64,000 nucleotides of DNA, from NCBI GenBank assembly GCA_024233305.1, contig JACKPV010000032.1, forward strand, positions 1 to 64,000, given 5' to 3'. The stretch's first letter is position 1. Each line of letters opens with the position of its first letter. Below are positions 1 to 8,869 of the stretch, piece by piece. The notes under the pieces were generated by a model. That model worked only from the letters and a program-made list of their open reading frames with translations. It searched no databases and was not told where the DNA came from. The translations under genes and the position numbers were made by a program. Source of the DNA: Verrucomicrobiales bacterium. Its GTDB lineage: Bacteria; Verrucomicrobiota; Verrucomicrobiia; Limisphaerales; J093.

Positions 1-3000
1 GGGCGCGCTGATCTGCGTGATCTGCAAGTCGGGCAGGGTCAGGGCCAGGTTGCCGACGAAGGCATCGGCAGGATCCTCGCCGTTGGTGCCGTTGCCGTTC
101 TGGTTCATCGGGTTGCCGGCCAGATCCGTCACCTCGGGGCCGACCTGGATCTGATAGTCACCAATGGCGTTCAGGGCCGGATTGAAGTTGATGCGGAACA
201 CGTCGCCGTTGCCACCCAGGTTGGCGACCGAAGCCACCGCGCCTGCCGGGCCGGTAAGTTGCACGTCGGCCACGCCGAAGGAGCCGGGCAGGATGGGCGA
301 GTCGAACGTGAGGTCGACATGATCCACCGCGCCCGGCAAATCGCCGGACGGGGTCATGTCCACGACCGCCGGGCCGGTCTTGTCGATCACGAAGGAGGTG
401 GCAAACGCCCCGCTGGCGCCGCCGGTAAGCAGATGGACCTGTACGTTGTCCACGTCGTGATTCGCCCAGCCACCGCCGGTGCCCGACGTGAAACCGAAGG
501 TGTACTGGCTGGGAATAGCCTCCGGCGGCAGGTCGTAGGAGGCGTCCGTAACCGCTCCACCCGGGCCCGTCAGGGTTAGATCGATCCGGCTTGCTCCGTC
601 GAACCGGATGACCGCGTGGTGCGTCCCTGAGTTCACCATCCAGGAACCGTTCACGACCCGCGCGGTGCTGCGGAACTGGCCGTTCCAGTCGAAGGCAACA
701 TGGTTGTTGTTCGGGTCGACACCGCCATTGTTGTAGGTGTCGAACTCCACGGCGAAGGACGTTCCCAGCGCGCCGGAATAGCCGATGCCCCCGCCGCTGC
801 CGCCCAGCACGGGGTTCTCCGCGCAGACAAAAACCAAGCCGTCAGCCCCGCCACCCGAGCCACCGCCGCTGCTGAGGTTGAAATCGAACTCCACGATGAA
901 TGGGGCGGGAGTCTGCGCCGTGCCGAAGTAGGCCGCCCCGACGCGATATCCCGCGGCGGGGGTAATCCGGGCAAAACCACCCGCGTTCCAGCTCGCGTCT
1001 CCATGGAACACCCACGAAGCCGGCAGCGTGTCGAACGACTGATCATCCACGAGGAAAAGCTCCGTCATCGTGTTGCCCGCCAGGTCGCGGATGGTCGGGC
1101 CGACCGTCACGTCGTATTGACCCTCGGCACTCAGCGTGGGGACGGACACCTGGAAGACCCGGCTGTCCACTGGGGTGACGGTCATTTGCGAGGGATCGAC
1201 CGGCCCGCCGGGCGTCAGCAACGACACGTCGTCCCCCGAAAAGCTGGCCGCATCCATCGCCTCGCTGAACTCGACCTCGAACAACGTGACATCCTGATTC
1301 ACGACGCCACTAGGCTCGAAGCGCGTGACATAGGGCGAGGTCACATCCGCCAGCAACAGGAAGCTGTCGTGCGGCACGTCAACTCCGGCTTCCCCCGAGG
1401 TCCCGTCCTGATCTTGATTGCTCGGGTTGCCGGCCAGGTCCGAAATGTCGAGGTGCCCGTCGATATGGTAATCGCCGGGTAGCGTGATTGCCGCGAACTC
1501 CAAGGTGTAGACCGCACCCGAACCGTTCACGGCCAACAGGGGCACATTCGCCCCATTCGGCCCCGTCATGGTCACCTGCAACGGGTCGATGGTGGCCTCG
1601 TCGAGGAGTTCACTGAAGGTCAACGTGCGCGCGAACAACGGAGCCTGCTCCTCCGCGGCGCCCGGCAGAACGAACGGCCCCTGGGTGTCGATGGTCAACC
1701 CGAGCGAGCTGTTCACCGGAGAACCGACCGCCGGTGTCAGCCAGGCGGTCGCCGTGTAATCACCGTCAGTCAGGGTGGCAGCAGTGAACTCGAAGGTCCC
1801 CGGTCCGGTGGCCCAGCTGGTGTGATCGGCCACCAGATCCCCGTCGACGTCCAGTTCAACCCAGCCCGCCTTGTTCACGTCCACCGCGAGCGTAGGGGTC
1901 GCATCATTGGTGAGTTCGTCCCTATCGGAAGCCCCCGAATCACTCGTCGCCAACAGGTCCAGAGTTATCACCGCCGGCCCCGTCACCAGTTCGAGATCCG
2001 TTTCGTAGTCGCCGCCCGCAAGCTTGTGCCCCGCCAGATCCTGCACACTGGCAGAGCCATCGACGACGAGGTGATAGCGGTCGTCGCCCAACGGGCCGCC
2101 CAGATCAAGGGTGGCCGTGGTGGTGGCGCCGACGGTGGACGAAGTCACGCCGGCAACCGTCAGGACCACATCGTTCCCGTTGCCGAGCACCCCATCCCCG
2201 CCGCTGGCGGTCACGGTGTAATTGGCCGGATTCTCGACGGTGGTCAGATCAATACCGCCCAGATCGTAGAACTCGACCGCGATGCCCGCGGGCTGGATGC
2301 TGGCCTCGGTGACCACTGGATCGCTGTGGTCGATCACCAGCGTGGTGACAAAATCGTCGTCGGCCTGCAGCGTGCCGTCCCCGTTGCCGTCGAGGAAGGT
2401 GCCGTCCGTTCCCCGCAGCCCGGGGTTTCCCGAGTAGGCCGTCAGCTGGTAGGCGCCTTCTTCCAGGAAATCGACCTGATTCAGACCGCTGTAGCGAACG
2501 AGCGACTGGCTGTAGTTGTAGAACCCCACCTTGCCGACGCCAAGTGGGGAGGGGTCCGTGACGCTGGTGCTCCACAGCAGCGCCTGGTCGGAACTGCGGC
2601 GGATCGCCAGGTCGATCTGACCGCTGGACCGGTATCGGACGGAGAAGTCGTATTCGGTGTTGTCCGCCCACCCGACGCTCGAGTCCCGGGCCAGCACCGT
2701 GACGGTGCCTCCCGTTTCACCGTTCCACAAGTCGGGCGCCGTGCCATTTGAGTTGGTGATCTTCAGGAGCTTGAAACCTCGCTCCGCCACATCCTGGGTG
2801 GCCTGCTTCCAGTCGAAGAGGTAATAGCTGTCCGGCTTGTTCGAGCCGTTGACGGTAAACCCAAACACCAGTCCAATGAAATCATCGTCACCGGTCGTCT
2901 CAACCTTGATCCGGCCCACGAATTCCCGGTCGATGAAGTCGAAATCGCTGACGAAGTAGGTCGGGTTCCCGTTGATATACTGCTTCACGCTCGTCCCGCC

Positions 3001-3399
3001 CGTTTCGATGCGCCAATCGCCCGAGCCGCCGCTGGCGTAGTCCCGTTCCACCCACTGGCTCAGGTCCACCTGCGTGTCCCCGACGAACAACAGGTCGATC
3101 TCCGTCCCGCCGCTCACATAGGTCGGCTGGACGAGCATCACCAAATCGTCCCCGCCGCCGGGCTGATGGTCGGCGCCGAGGTCCAGGAACTCGTAAGTCG
3201 ACGGGCTCTGGGCATCCGCCGCCACCACCGGCGCATCCAGCGTCAGGGTCATGCCGGTGATGTCCGCGGCATCGACATGGCCTGCGGGAGAGTGGGCGAC
3301 GATCCTGGGGGCGGCGGCGTTGCTGGAGGCGACGCCGCAGATGACGGCGGTCAAACCGATGATGGCGCGGCAGCGGAGGACGGTGGCGGTTGGTTGCAT
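1..3399 (-). CDS. Giant secreted lectin/Ig-like/thrombospondin-C protein (3' end beyond window)
   Basis: An open frame of 1133 codons runs from ATG at 3399 to the left window edge without a stop, so the C-terminus is missing. The start has an upstream AAAGGA ribosome site and opens a signal peptide ending near SSNAAA. Residues about 110-320 match the thrombospondin C-terminal fold, with the DDDFIGLVFGF and YYLFDWKQ signatures. A DGNGDG calcium-type loop follows. Several bacterial Ig-like modules come next, recognisable by FSEAMD and repeated DLAGN segments. Residues about 790-990 form an L-type (legume-like) lectin domain with the FAVEFDTYNN core. The protein is probably exported and binds glycans or surfaces. 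Which ligand it binds cannot be read from sequence. The gene is monocistronic in what can be seen. Confidence 0.85.
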   Translation of the reverse strand, partial: MQPTATVLRCRAIIGLTAVICGVASSNAAAPRIVAHSPAGHVDAADITGMTLTLDAPVVAADAQSPSTYEFLDLGADHQPGGGDDLVMLVQPTYVSGGTEIDLLFVGDTQVDLSQWVERDYASGGSGDWRIETGGTSVKQYINGNPTYFVSDFDFIDREFVGRIKVETTGDDDFIGLVFGFTVNGSNKPDSYYLFDWKQATQDVAERGFKLLKITNSNGTAPDLWNGETGGTVTVLARDSSVGWADNTEYDFSVRYRSSGQIDLAIRRSSDQALLWSTSVTDPSPLGVGKVGFYNYSQSLVRYSGLNQVDFLEEGAYQLTAYSGNPGLRGTDGTFLDGNGDGTLQADDDFVTTLVIDHSDPVVTEASIQPAGIAVEFYDLGGIDLTTVENPANYTVTASGGDGVLGNGNDVVLTVAGVTSSTVGATTTATLDLGGPLGDDRYHLVVDGSASVQDLAGHKLAGGDYETDLELVTGPAVITLDLLATSDSGASDRDELTNDATPTLAVDVNKAGWVELDVDGDLVADHTSWATGPGTFEFTAATLTDGDYTATAWLTPAVGSPVNSSLGLTIDTQGPFVLPGAAEEQAPLFARTLTFSELLDEATIDPLQVTMTGPNGANVPLLAVNGSGAVYTLEFAAITLPGDYHIDGHLDISDLAGNPSNQDQDGTSGEAGVDVPHDSFLLLADVTSPYVTRFEPSGVVNQDVTLFEVEFSEAMDAASFSGDDVSLLTPGGPVDPSQMTVTPVDSRVFQVSVPTLSAEGQYDVTVGPTIRDLAGNTMTELFLVDDQSFDTLPASWVFHGDASWNAGGFARITPAAGYRVGAAYFGTAQTPAPFIVEFDFNLSSGGGSGGGADGLVFVCAENPVLGGSGGGIGYSGALGTSFAVEFDTYNNGGVDPNNNHVAFDWNGQFRSTARVVNGSWMVNSGTHHAVIRFDGASRIDLTLTGPGGAVTDASYDLPPEAIPSQYTFGFTSGTGGGWANHDVDNVQVHLLTGGASGAFATSFVIDKTGPAVVDMTPSGDLPGAVDHVDLTFDSPILPGSFGVADVQLTGPAGAVASVANLGGNGDVFRINFNPALNAIGDYQIQVGPEVTDLAGNPMNQNGNGTNGEDPADAFVGNLALTLPDLQITQISAP

Positions 3400-3696
3400 G
3401 TGAAAATCCTTTGACGTTCCGACCCGACGGTTACCGAACCAACGCCAGCTCAGCGGCGTTGCGTATTTGCGCAGTAGGTAAACCGAACCAGCCGCCGGCG
3501 CAAGCGTTTTTGGGAACGGCTGGATCCGGACGAGGAGCAGCAACATTATTGAAGCGATATGCAACACATTAGACACCCGCATAACATGTGGCGCCGCTAT
3601 CGGCTTGGCGGGCGGGGCGGGAATGGCTGAAAGCCACGGGCGCGTCCGGCTGCCGGCAGAAACTCGGCGCGATCCGCTCCCCGGACCGCGGACCGA

Positions 3697-3956
3697 CTCA
3701 GCCGTAACAATTCAGTAACTCGTGGCCGCCGACGTGCAGTCGGCGCTCCCTCACGAGAGCCGCCTTGCCGCGGACTACGATTACTGCGGTCAGTTTCGTC
3801 CATGTTGATTCAGCTGGGATAGGGGTGCCTGTTGCCGAGGGCGACGATTCACCGAAAAGTGACTGCTGATCGGAATCGGCGAGCCCGCGTAAGCTCGTGG
3901 ATTTCAGCGCCGACTACACGTCGGCGGCTACCTCGTGTTGAATCGATACGGCTCAG
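3697..3956. repeat. Repeat A, copy 1 (MITE-like, about 260 bp)
   Basis: The ends are inverted copies of a roughly 50-bp sequence: CTCAGCCGTA, then ATTCA, then GTAGCCGCCGACGT with CAGTCGGCGC, which itself folds into a hairpin. The same element is at 16330-16531 and, inverted, at 24160-24361. This copy carries about 58 extra bases after the left arm. Its right end supplies the TGA stop of the CPBP protease gene. There is no coding capacity. The rest of the gap, 3400-3696, shows nothing I recognise apart from the promoter region of the upstream secreted gene. Confidence 0.85.
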
Positions 3957-4687
3957 GCGGGGGCCGGAAAGATCAACCAATAGCCGATAACGAAGATCGG
4001 GACGTCCACGATGGCGTGGCTGACATAGCCGGGCCAGATCGAGCGGTAGCGTCGGAAGAGCCAGGACCAGATCGCGCCCCCCGTGAATACTCCGGCGGAC
4101 CCGAGCAGCGTCATCGGCCAGGAGAACTGCGACGCCAAAGCCACCACGTGATGCAGGGTAAAAGCCGCGGCGGAAACCACCATGCCGCCCGCGCCGCCCA
4201 GCAGCGTCTCCGCCTGTCGAAAGACGAACCAACGCCAGACGTATTCCTCCATCAGGGAGTTCAGCGTGATCCAATAAACCGCCCCGAGCAGATAGAACGG
4301 CAGCCGGTCCAATCCTGTCTTCCGCGCCTGCGCGGCGACCATCGCCGGATCCAGCCAGCCCAGATGCCGGGTCGCCGCGTAGACCCCGAACATCGTCAGG
4401 GCGATCATCACTCCCAACGCGGCCGCCACTCCGAATCCCCCTCGTCGCGGCGGCGACCAACTCCAGCGCCCCCGCTCGACAAACAGCAGCCAGGCCGCCG
4501 GCAGCAGGACGATCCAGAGTTTGCTCGCCGCGAACACCCCGTTACCCAGTCGCGTGCCGGGCCACCAGAACATGGAGGCCGCGGCCCCGAGGGTGGGAAC
4601 GGGCACCAGCAGCAACAGGGCCAGCAAGGCCCGCCAGCGGGATCGGCAGGCCTCCGTCGGTTTCGTCTGGTCCGGCATCGGGAACAA
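3953..4687 (-). CDS. CPBP-family intramembrane metalloprotease
   Basis: A 244-residue membrane protein with about six to eight hydrophobic segments. The CPBP (CAAX protease and bacteriocin-processing) motifs are in order: EEYVWR (motif 1, paired glutamates plus arginine), FTLHH (motif 2 histidine) and SHAIVD (motif 3 histidine). By family knowledge it is a glutamate/histidine intramembrane protease or related processing enzyme. The substrate is unknown. It is the last gene of the rnc-clpPX cluster, 6 bp downstream of the aldehyde dehydrogenase gene. Its TGA stop is the first three bases of repeat A's terminal sequence TGAGCCGTA, so the natural C-terminus may have been altered by that insertion. 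Confidence 0.85.
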   Translation of the reverse strand: MFPMPDQTKPTEACRSRWRALLALLLLVPVPTLGAAASMFWWPGTRLGNGVFAASKLWIVLLPAAWLLFVERGRWSWSPPRRGGFGVAAALGVMIALTMFGVYAATRHLGWLDPAMVAAQARKTGLDRLPFYLLGAVYWITLNSLMEEYVWRWFVFRQAETLLGGAGGMVVSAAAFTLHHVVALASQFSWPMTLLGSAGVFTGGAIWSWLFRRYRSIWPGYVSHAIVDVPIFVIGYWLIFPAPA

Positions 4688-4693
4688 CCGGCC

Positions 4694-6130
4694 TCACCAA
4701 GCCCGCTCGATGGACCGGCGCCGCCAGAGGAACTCGAACATGTTCCCTTCGTGCGGCTGATCCCACGACACCGTCATCGTCGGCACCGGCCCGATGTTCA
4801 GCCGCTCAATCGTGGGGGCCGCCATCAACCGGGCGAGCAGGGCCTCGTCCTTCGTAATCGCCGACAGGGCAAGGGTGTAGCCCATGCGCTCGACCGCCTC
4901 CGCCGGCGGGATTTCCACGACCGTGGCGTAAGGACACAGAAACTCCCGGTTGAAGAGCGGATGCTGGTCCGACTCGCAAAACACGATCGTTGGCCGCAGG
5001 TAAAGCCCGCCTTCAAACGCGACTTTCCGCGGCCCGTCGCGGTGCGCGGCGGTCAGGTCCTCCGCCCCCGGAGTCCGCAATCCCTCCTCGATCTGGGCGT
5101 CGATGAACTCCGCCATCTTCGGGTTCGCGAAAGCCGACAGGCGGGCCTCGGGATCATCCGCGGCCCTCGGCGCCAGCGGCCCCAGTTCCCGGGCCAGCGC
5201 CGCGGCAATCTCACGCCCGTGGCGCGGCACAATGATGGCGCTGGCGTTGATGCACGAGCGACCGCCGTTCTCGGCGACGCTCCGCACCATGAGGTCGACA
5301 TAGTCCGGCCATTGGTCGATGCAGTCCTCGCCGATGAGAATCTTGCTCCACCCCGGTCCGTGAACCTGCACCGCGGGATCGCCGGCGTATTTGTCGATGG
5401 TCTGCTTGTCGCCGAAGATCAGGGCGCGGCCGCAGGAACGCAGGATTTCGCCGGCCCCTTCGTGGTCGGTCGGGTAAAAACCGAAGGCCTCCGCCGGAAC
5501 GCCCGCGGCGATGAAGGCCTGGATCAGCCGGTAGGGCGTCCAGGGTTCCTCCCGCCCGGGCTTGATGATCACCGGGGTCTTGAGCGGCAGCGCCGGCAGC
5601 CAGAGGGAATTGACCGCGGGCGAATTGCTCGGCATCACCAGGCCCAGGGCGGCTCCTGCAGGGAAATAGGCCAGCCGGGTCCCGTTCTGCTCGCCAAATC
5701 CGGTATCCAGGAGGGACAGGTCCAAGCCGCGCGACAACCCGTTGAGCACCGTGCCCATGTGCGTCAGCGCGTGATGGATCTTCTCCATGTTGCGGCGGAC
5801 CATGTTGTGCGGCAGACCGCTGGTGGCGGAGAGGGTCGTGACGTAGTCCTGCGGCGACTGCTGATGGCCGCGATCGCCCAGCGGCAGCGTGCCCCCGCGG
5901 AACAACTCCCCCGCCTGCGCCGCGATCTCGACCAAGCGCGCCGCCGGCAACCGGTTGAGCGCGGCCCGGCCTTCGGCGATCCGGCGGACATCCTTCCGAA
6001 TCATCCCGGCGTTGACACTCGAAACGACCGCCCGGACCTCGCCCGAACGGCAGTCCCGGACCTCGATTTGATCAAGACTCTCGTAAGGACGCCCCAGCCG
6101 GAGCACGGGGATGTGGGGGATCTCGCTCAT
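4694..6130 (-). CDS. Aldehyde dehydrogenase superfamily protein
   Basis: About 478 residues from ATG at 6130, which overlaps the clpX stop as TGATG; a GTG one codon upstream is the alternative. The ALDH fold is evident from the cofactor-binding stretch PVIIKPGREEPWTP and the nucleophile region GGRSCINAS, which contains the catalytic cysteine. The usual ELGGK segment with the general-base glutamate is replaced by HGPGWSK. That suggests an acyl-CoA-reductase-like or otherwise atypical member rather than a standard aldehyde oxidiser. Translational coupling to clpX is likely. The substrate cannot be assigned. Confidence 0.8.
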   Translation of the reverse strand: MSEIPHIPVLRLGRPYESLDQIEVRDCRSGEVRAVVSSVNAGMIRKDVRRIAEGRAALNRLPAARLVEIAAQAGELFRGGTLPLGDRGHQQSPQDYVTTLSATSGLPHNMVRRNMEKIHHALTHMGTVLNGLSRGLDLSLLDTGFGEQNGTRLAYFPAGAALGLVMPSNSPAVNSLWLPALPLKTPVIIKPGREEPWTPYRLIQAFIAAGVPAEAFGFYPTDHEGAGEILRSCGRALIFGDKQTIDKYAGDPAVQVHGPGWSKILIGEDCIDQWPDYVDLMVRSVAENGGRSCINASAIIVPRHGREIAAALARELGPLAPRAADDPEARLSAFANPKMAEFIDAQIEEGLRTPGAEDLTAAHRDGPRKVAFEGGLYLRPTIVFCESDQHPLFNREFLCPYATVVEIPPAEAVERMGYTLALSAITKDEALLARLMAAPTIERLNIGPVPTMTVSWDQPHEGNMFEFLWRRRSIERAW

Positions 6131-7413
6131 CACGCGGCGGCCCGTTTCGGTTTGCGTCGCATCAGCGGCTTTTCCTCGCCCAGCACCGCCGCGCGGGTCA
6201 GGGTCACCGTGGCGATGTCGCCGGCGCCGGGGACTTCGTACATCACATCCAGCATGAGTCGTTCGATGAGGCCACGAAGCGCCCGGGCGCCCGTGCCCTT
6301 GCGCTGCGCCTGAACGGCCAGTTCGCGCAGGGCGTCCGGGGTGAATTCAAGTTTCACCCCTTCCATCTCCATCAACCGGGCAAACTGCTTCACCAGCGCA
6401 TTGCGCGGACGCGTCAGCACGGTCACGAGCTGATCCGCGTCCAGCTCCTGCAAAGCGGTCACCACCGGCAGCCGGCCGATGAACTCGGGAATGAAGCCGA
6501 ACAACAACAGGTCTTCCGGCTCGACCAGCTGCACGATCTCCTGCGGGCTCAACGATGCGACCTCGGCGCCTTTCGGCGCGGCCCCGAAGCCCATCACCCG
6601 ATTGCCCAGCCGGCGGTGGATGATCTTCTCGAGCCCGACGAACGCCCCCCCGCAGATGAAGAGGATGTTCGAGGTGTCCACGCGCACGTATTCCTGCTGA
6701 GGATGCTTGCGACCGCCCTGCGGCGGCACATTGCAGACCGTTCCCTCGAGGATCTTCAACAACGCCTGCTGCACGCCTTCGCCGGAGACGTCCCGCGTGA
6801 TGGACACGTTCTCGGTGCGGCGCGCGATCTTGTCGATCTCGTCGATGTAGACAATGCCCATCTGCGCGCGGCGCACGTCGTAATCGGCGTTCTGAAGCAG
6901 CCGCAGGATGATGTTCTCGACATCCTCGCCGACGTAACCCGCCTCGGTGATGGTGGTGGCGTCGGCGATGGCGAACGGCACGTCGAGCGCCCGCGCCAGC
7001 GAGCGCGCCAGCAACGTCTTCCCGCTGCCGGTGGGACCGATCAGCAGAATGTTGCTCTTCTCCAGTTCGACCGGCTCCTCCGGCTCCTCTCCGTCGGGCG
7101 CCTCCGCCGGCATCAACGCCTCCGCCTGGATGCGCTTGTAATGATTGTGAACCGCCACGGCCAGGGTCTTCTTGGCCAGTTCCTGCCCGACGCAGAACTC
7201 GTCCAGCCGGTCGTGGATATCGCCCGGCCGGGGAACCTTCCAACGCGGCGGTGGCTTGGTCAGGTCCGGGCGCAGCTCGCGATCAAGGACGCTCTTGCAG
7301 AGCAGCACGCAACTGTCGCAGATGTAGACCCCGGGACCCTGGATCAGTTTCTTGACCTCCGCGTGAGACTTCCCACAGAAGCTGCACAGGGTGACTTGAG
7401 TGGGACGCGCCAT
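6130..7413 (-). CDS. clpX: ATP-dependent Clp protease ATP-binding subunit ClpX
   Basis: A 427-residue AAA+ unfoldase that delivers substrates, including tmRNA-tagged proteins, to ClpP. The N-terminal zinc-binding domain has CxxC pairs at residues 10/13 and 32/35. Walker A is GPTGSGKT, the pore loop is GYVGED, and Walker B is VYIDEIDK. The ClpP-contact loop reads MGFGA where the family usually has IGFGA. Length and domain order are normal. It lies 11 bp downstream of clpP and overlaps the aldehyde dehydrogenase start, so it belongs to the same transcription unit. The ssrA gene for its classical substrate tag is in this window at 54.0-54.4 kb. Confidence 0.98.
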   Translation of the reverse strand: MARPTQVTLCSFCGKSHAEVKKLIQGPGVYICDSCVLLCKSVLDRELRPDLTKPPPRWKVPRPGDIHDRLDEFCVGQELAKKTLAVAVHNHYKRIQAEALMPAEAPDGEEPEEPVELEKSNILLIGPTGSGKTLLARSLARALDVPFAIADATTITEAGYVGEDVENIILRLLQNADYDVRRAQMGIVYIDEIDKIARRTENVSITRDVSGEGVQQALLKILEGTVCNVPPQGGRKHPQQEYVRVDTSNILFICGGAFVGLEKIIHRRLGNRVMGFGAAPKGAEVASLSPQEIVQLVEPEDLLLFGFIPEFIGRLPVVTALQELDADQLVTVLTRPRNALVKQFARLMEMEGVKLEFTPDALRELAVQAQRKGTGARALRGLIERLMLDVMYEVPGAGDIATVTLTRAAVLGEEKPLMRRKPKRAAA

Positions 7414-7424
7414 GGCGGGGAGGC

Positions 7425-8072
7425 TCAGGACTTGGCGGCGTCCGCGGCCTGCAGGCTCGCGACGTCCTTCCGTGATTTCACCACTTCGTCCACCAGCCCG
7501 TAAGCGCGGGCCTCCTCGGCCGACATGAACCGGTCGCGGTCCGTGTCGCGGGCGATGGTTTCGACCGGCTGGCCGCAGTGATGGGCGAGGATCTCGTTCA
7601 ACCGATCCTTCAACCGGAGGATTTCCTGGGCCTGAATGCTGATGTCACTCGCGGCGCCCTGCACCCCGCCCCACGGTTGGTGAATCATGATCCGCGCGTT
7701 GGGCAGCGCGAACCGCTTGCCTTTGGTCCCCGCCGCCAGCAGCACCGCCCCCATGCTCGCCGCCTGGCCAATGCAGTAGGTGTTCACGTCGCACGTCATG
7801 AACTGCATCGTGTCGTAAATCGCCAGCCCGGCCGTGACACTGCCACCCGGCGAATTGATGTAGAGATGAATGTCCTTCTTCGGATCGCTCATCTGCAGGA
7901 ACAGGAGCTGGGCGATGATCACGTTCGACACCATGTCGTCAACCGGTGTCCCGAGGAAGATGATGCGGTCCACCAACAGCCGCGAGTAGATGTCGTAGCC
8001 GCGTTCGCCGCGACCCGTCTGCTCGACGACCATCGGGACCAGAAAGTTCTGAACGGTATCCATTGTTTCCAA
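7425..8072 (-). CDS. clpP: ATP-dependent Clp protease proteolytic subunit ClpP
   Basis: A 215-residue serine protease that forms the tetradecameric chamber used by ClpX. The catalytic triad is visible: Ser106 in GQAASMGA, His131 in MIHQPWGG and Asp180 in DTDRDRF. The oligomer handle and the INSPGG strand are intact. The start is ATG at 8072; a second ATG three codons later is possible. The gene follows rnc by about 90 bp and precedes clpX by 11 bp, on the same strand. Confidence 0.98.
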   Translation of the reverse strand: METMDTVQNFLVPMVVEQTGRGERGYDIYSRLLVDRIIFLGTPVDDMVSNVIIAQLLFLQMSDPKKDIHLYINSPGGSVTAGLAIYDTMQFMTCDVNTYCIGQAASMGAVLLAAGTKGKRFALPNARIMIHQPWGGVQGAASDISIQAQEILRLKDRLNEILAHHCGQPVETIARDTDRDRFMSAEEARAYGLVDEVVKSRKDVASLQAADAAKS

Positions 8073-8161
8073 GGCGCGAAGCTAGCGGAGGCACGGGGGG
8101 GCGTCAAGAAACCCACCGGCACGGGGAATGGCCGCCCCGCCGGAACCGGAGGGACGGCGGC

Positions 8162-8869
8162 TCAGGGAGCGTCCGCCGCCGACCGCAGCCGCCGCAGCGC
8201 CTCAAGGGCCGCCGCCGATTCCGCCAGGCGTTTGCTGCTGCCGCGGCCGTGCCCCAGCACCCGGCCGCCGTGCTGCACCGAGCACTCGAAAACGCGCTCG
8301 TGATCCGGTCCGTGGGCCTGTTCGAGCCGGTACCGCGGCGCCTCGTTCGACGAAGCCTGCAATAACTCCTGGAGGGCCCCCTTCGGATTGACGACCTCCT
8401 CGTCCGCGGCGGCTTCCCCGATGGCCTCTGCCAGGCAACGCAGCACGAAGGACCGGGCCGCCTCGAAGCCCTGGTCCAGATACAACGCCCCGACCAGCGC
8501 CTCGAACAGGTCGCAGAGGTTCGACTCCCGGTCCCGACCGCCCTGCCGTTCTTCGCCCGGCCCGAGGATGAGGTGGTCCCCGAGGGCCAACTCCCGCGCC
8601 CGGCGCGCGAGGGTTTCGCCATTGACGCAACGCGCCCGGGCCTTGGTCAGAGCGCCCTCGGGGCAATCCGGGAACCGCTCGAACAGCGCGTGCGAGAGCA
8701 CCAATCCGATCACCGAATCCCCCAGAAACTCGAGCCGCTGATTGTGCGGCAACCCCTGGGAACGATGCGGCGCCGCCGACGGATGCGTCAGCGCCTCGCG
8801 CAACAGGGTCGGATCACGAAAACGCAGGCCCAGCCGGTCCTCGAGTCCGACCCCGCGCCCGCCCTTCAC
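8162..8869 (-). CDS. rnc: Ribonuclease III
   Basis: A 235-residue double-strand-specific endoribonuclease for rRNA and mRNA processing. The signature RLEFLGDSVIGL lies at residues 45-56 with metal ligands Glu47 and Asp51. The second acidic pair is Asp120/Glu123 in CDLFEALVGA. A dsRNA-binding domain occupies the C-terminal 70 residues, with KGALQELLQ and the KRLAESAAA helix. The ATG overlaps the end of the upstream zinc-ribbon gene by 4 bp, so the two are translationally coupled. Confidence 0.97.
   Translation of the reverse strand: MKGGRGVGLEDRLGLRFRDPTLLREALTHPSAAPHRSQGLPHNQRLEFLGDSVIGLVLSHALFERFPDCPEGALTKARARCVNGETLARRARELALGDHLILGPGEERQGGRDRESNLCDLFEALVGALYLDQGFEAARSFVLRCLAEAIGEAAADEEVVNPKGALQELLQASSNEAPRYRLEQAHGPDHERVFECSVQHGGRVLGHGRGSSKRLAESAAALEALRRLRSAADAP

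Noticed and set aside
3935..6313. A 792-codon open frame on the plus strand
   Set aside because: It is antisense to the CPBP, aldehyde dehydrogenase and clpX genes, its translation is Arg/Pro/Gly-rich without any recognisable domain, and such long antisense frames are expected at this GC content.
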